Part shown: positions 5,096-6,506 of the stretch, one piece after another
Position numbering within the stretch: position 1 is the first letter of the stretch
Layout: each line of letters opens with the position of its first letter
Assembly (NCBI GenBank): GCA_028718045.1
Contig: JAQUMQ010000081.1
Location: forward strand, 1 to 6,506
Length of the DNA stretch: 6,506 bases
Origin: Actinomycetota bacterium
Lineage (GTDB): Bacteria > Actinomycetota > Humimicrobiia > Humimicrobiales > Humimicrobiaceae
Direction of reading: 5' to 3'
Translations under genes and position numbers: made by a program
The notes under the pieces: model-generated
Told to the model about the DNA's origin: nothing
Database searches by the model: none
The model's input: only the letters and a program-made list of their open reading frames with translations

Positions 5096-6506
5096 TTGGA
5101 TTATTTGCTTCTTGAAATGAAAAACATAGTAAAAAGGTTTCCAGGAGTACTTGCAATTGACGATGTAAGCATTGATTTAAAAAAAGGAGAAGTTCTCGCG
5201 CTTGTCGGTGAAAATGGTGCGGGAAAGTCAACCTTAATGAAAATACTTTCAGGTGCATATAAACCAGATAGTGGTGAAATAATACTTGATTCTGAAAAAA
5301 TCGATCATAATTTTACACCTGGAAAAGCAATAAATATGGGTATATCGACTATTTATCAAGAGTTTAACTATCTTGCTGATTTAAGTGTTGCAGAAAACAT
5401 ATTTTTAGGCAGACTTCCAAAAAACAGGTTTGGGTTTGTTAATTACAATAAGTTGAGAAAAAAAGCAAAAGAAATTATGGATGAAATAGGTCTTAAATGT
5501 AATCCTTCTTTGGAAGTAAAATATCTGTCCGTAGCTAAAAGACAGCTTCTCGAAATCGCAAAAGCTGTTAGTAAAAATGTGAAAATTATTATTATGGATG
5601 AGCCTACAGCTCCACTAAATAATGAAGAAACAGAAATATTATTTAGCTTAATCAAAAAACTAATTTTGGAAGGTAAATCCATAATATACATATCTCACAG
5701 AATAGAAGAAATTTTCAAAATAGCTCAAAGAGTTGTTATTTTAAGAGATGGACGGAAAATAAGTGTGTTAGATACAGACAAAACTAATAAAAACGAGATA
5801 GTAAAGCTTATGGTTGGGCGGGAAATAAAAGACATGTATCCTATTACAAAAAGAAAAATCGGAGAAGTAATACTTGAAGTTAACGATATTTCAGATGGTT
5901 TTATAAAAAATGTAAGTTTCAACTTGAGGTGCGGAGAGATACTCGGTCTTTTTGGTCTAATGGGTTCGGGTAGAACAAAAATAGTCGAAGCAGTGTTTGG
6001 TAAGAGAAAGATTGCTGCGGGTACTATAAAAGTGAATGGAAACATAATGAAAATTGATTCTCCTAGAAAAGCTATAAAAACAGGACTTGGTTATGTCCCA
6101 TCTGATAGAAAACATGAAGGGCTCATCCTTATGCATTCAGTTACAAACAACATTTCACTTGCTTCGCTTGATATATATAAAACTTTAGGAATTTTTTTAA
6201 ATATAAAGAAAGAAAAAAAAGATATCAAGGACTGGATAAATAAAATAAACATTAAAGTTCCGAATGTAAATACTATGGTTGAAAGCTTATCTGGTGGCAA
6301 TCAGCAAAAAGTGGTTATTGCAAAATGGATGAACACAAAACCAGCTGTTCTTATTATGAATGAACCTACAAGAGGAATAGATGTAGGTGCAAAAGTTGAG
6401 GTATATAAGCTTATGGAAAGTTTTTGTGAAAATGGTCTTGGCATAATAATGATATCATCAGAGCTACCAGAAATCATGGCAATTGCTGATAGAATTATAA
6501 CAATTC
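5096..6506 (+). CDS. Sugar ABC transporter double ATP-binding protein, RbsA/MglA/XylG type (3' end outside window)
   Basis: The frame is open from TTG 5096 to the right edge (470 codons; family usually about 490-510 residues). It is the cytosolic energy subunit with two fused ATPase domains. Domain 1: Walker A GENGAGKST (38-46), Q-loop YQEF, signature LSVAKRQ (144-150, non-canonical as is common in this family), Walker B with Asp168-Glu169 (MDEPTA) and switch His201 (ISHR). Domain 2: degenerate Walker A GLMGSGRT (287-294, Arg293 in place of Lys, usual here), an intact signature LSGGNQQ (398-404), and Walker B MNEPTRG where Asn422 replaces the usual Asp while Glu423 is kept. The start was chosen from the Shine-Dalgarno site; ATG 5117 would remove seven residues (the TTG-encoded Met to Glu7) and has no such site. 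It follows the binding-protein gene after 59 bp in the same direction, so an operon is likely, with a permease gene expected downstream. Confidence 0.93.
   Translation, partial: MDYLLLEMKNIVKRFPGVLAIDDVSIDLKKGEVLALVGENGAGKSTLMKILSGAYKPDSGEIILDSEKIDHNFTPGKAINMGISTIYQEFNYLADLSVAENIFLGRLPKNRFGFVNYNKLRKKAKEIMDEIGLKCNPSLEVKYLSVAKRQLLEIAKAVSKNVKIIIMDEPTAPLNNEETEILFSLIKKLILEGKSIIYISHRIEEIFKIAQRVVILRDGRKISVLDTDKTNKNEIVKLMVGREIKDMYPITKRKIGEVILEVNDISDGFIKNVSFNLRCGEILGLFGLMGSGRTKIVEAVFGKRKIAAGTIKVNGNIMKIDSPRKAIKTGLGYVPSDRKHEGLILMHSVTNNISLASLDIYKTLGIFLNIKKEKKDIKDWINKINIKVPNVNTMVESLSGGNQQKVVIAKWMNTKPAVLIMNEPTRGIDVGAKVEVYKLMESFCENGLGIIMISSELPEIMAIADRIITI

Noticed and set aside
5443..6300. Minus-strand open frames across the ATPase gene.
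   Set aside because: They are antisense shadows of a well-conserved ABC ATPase; the hydrophobic look comes from reading AT-rich codons backwards.

Overview
The window is AT-rich bacterial DNA with three complete protein genes and two that run off the window edges. There is no RNA gene, insertion sequence, CRISPR array or phage gene. Low G+C, Shine-Dalgarno starts (including TTG and GTG), a lipoprotein-type solute-binding protein and genes for substrate uptake and small-molecule conversion suggest a low-G+C, probably anaerobic heterotroph of the Clostridia or an uncultured lineage. No taxonomic marker is present, so this is a weak inference.

Layout. (1) Bases 1-605, plus strand: the C-terminal part of a uroporphyrinogen-decarboxylase-family protein, of the paralogous type and not obviously the haem enzyme HemE. 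(2) Bases 606-1038: a very AT-rich gap with a near-consensus promoter at 878-906 and a leader of about 125 nt. (3) Bases 1039-2400, plus: a class III PLP-dependent aminotransferase-fold enzyme with unusual active-site motifs. (4) Bases 2429-3316, minus: an aldo/keto reductase with an intact catalytic tetrad, convergent with the aminotransferase across 28 bp. (5) Bases 3317-3998: a long non-coding divergent control region with promoter candidates for both directions and a near-perfect 20-bp palindrome centred on CG, which looks like a LacI/GalR-family operator. (6) Bases 4005-5036, plus: a ribose-type (type I) substrate-binding lipoprotein. (7) Bases 5096 to the right edge, plus: the double-ATPase subunit of the same transporter (RbsA/MglA/XylG type), missing only its last few dozen residues. 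The permease gene probably lies just beyond the window.

Working model (inference): a repressor-controlled ABC importer brings in a sugar or sugar-like compound, and the nearby reductase, aminotransferase-fold enzyme and URO-D-like protein modify it or related metabolites. The substrate cannot be read from the sequence. I found no clearly new defence or mobile system. The most notable points are the altered aminotransferase motifs, the Asp-to-Asn change in the second Walker B of the ATPase, and the candidate operator.
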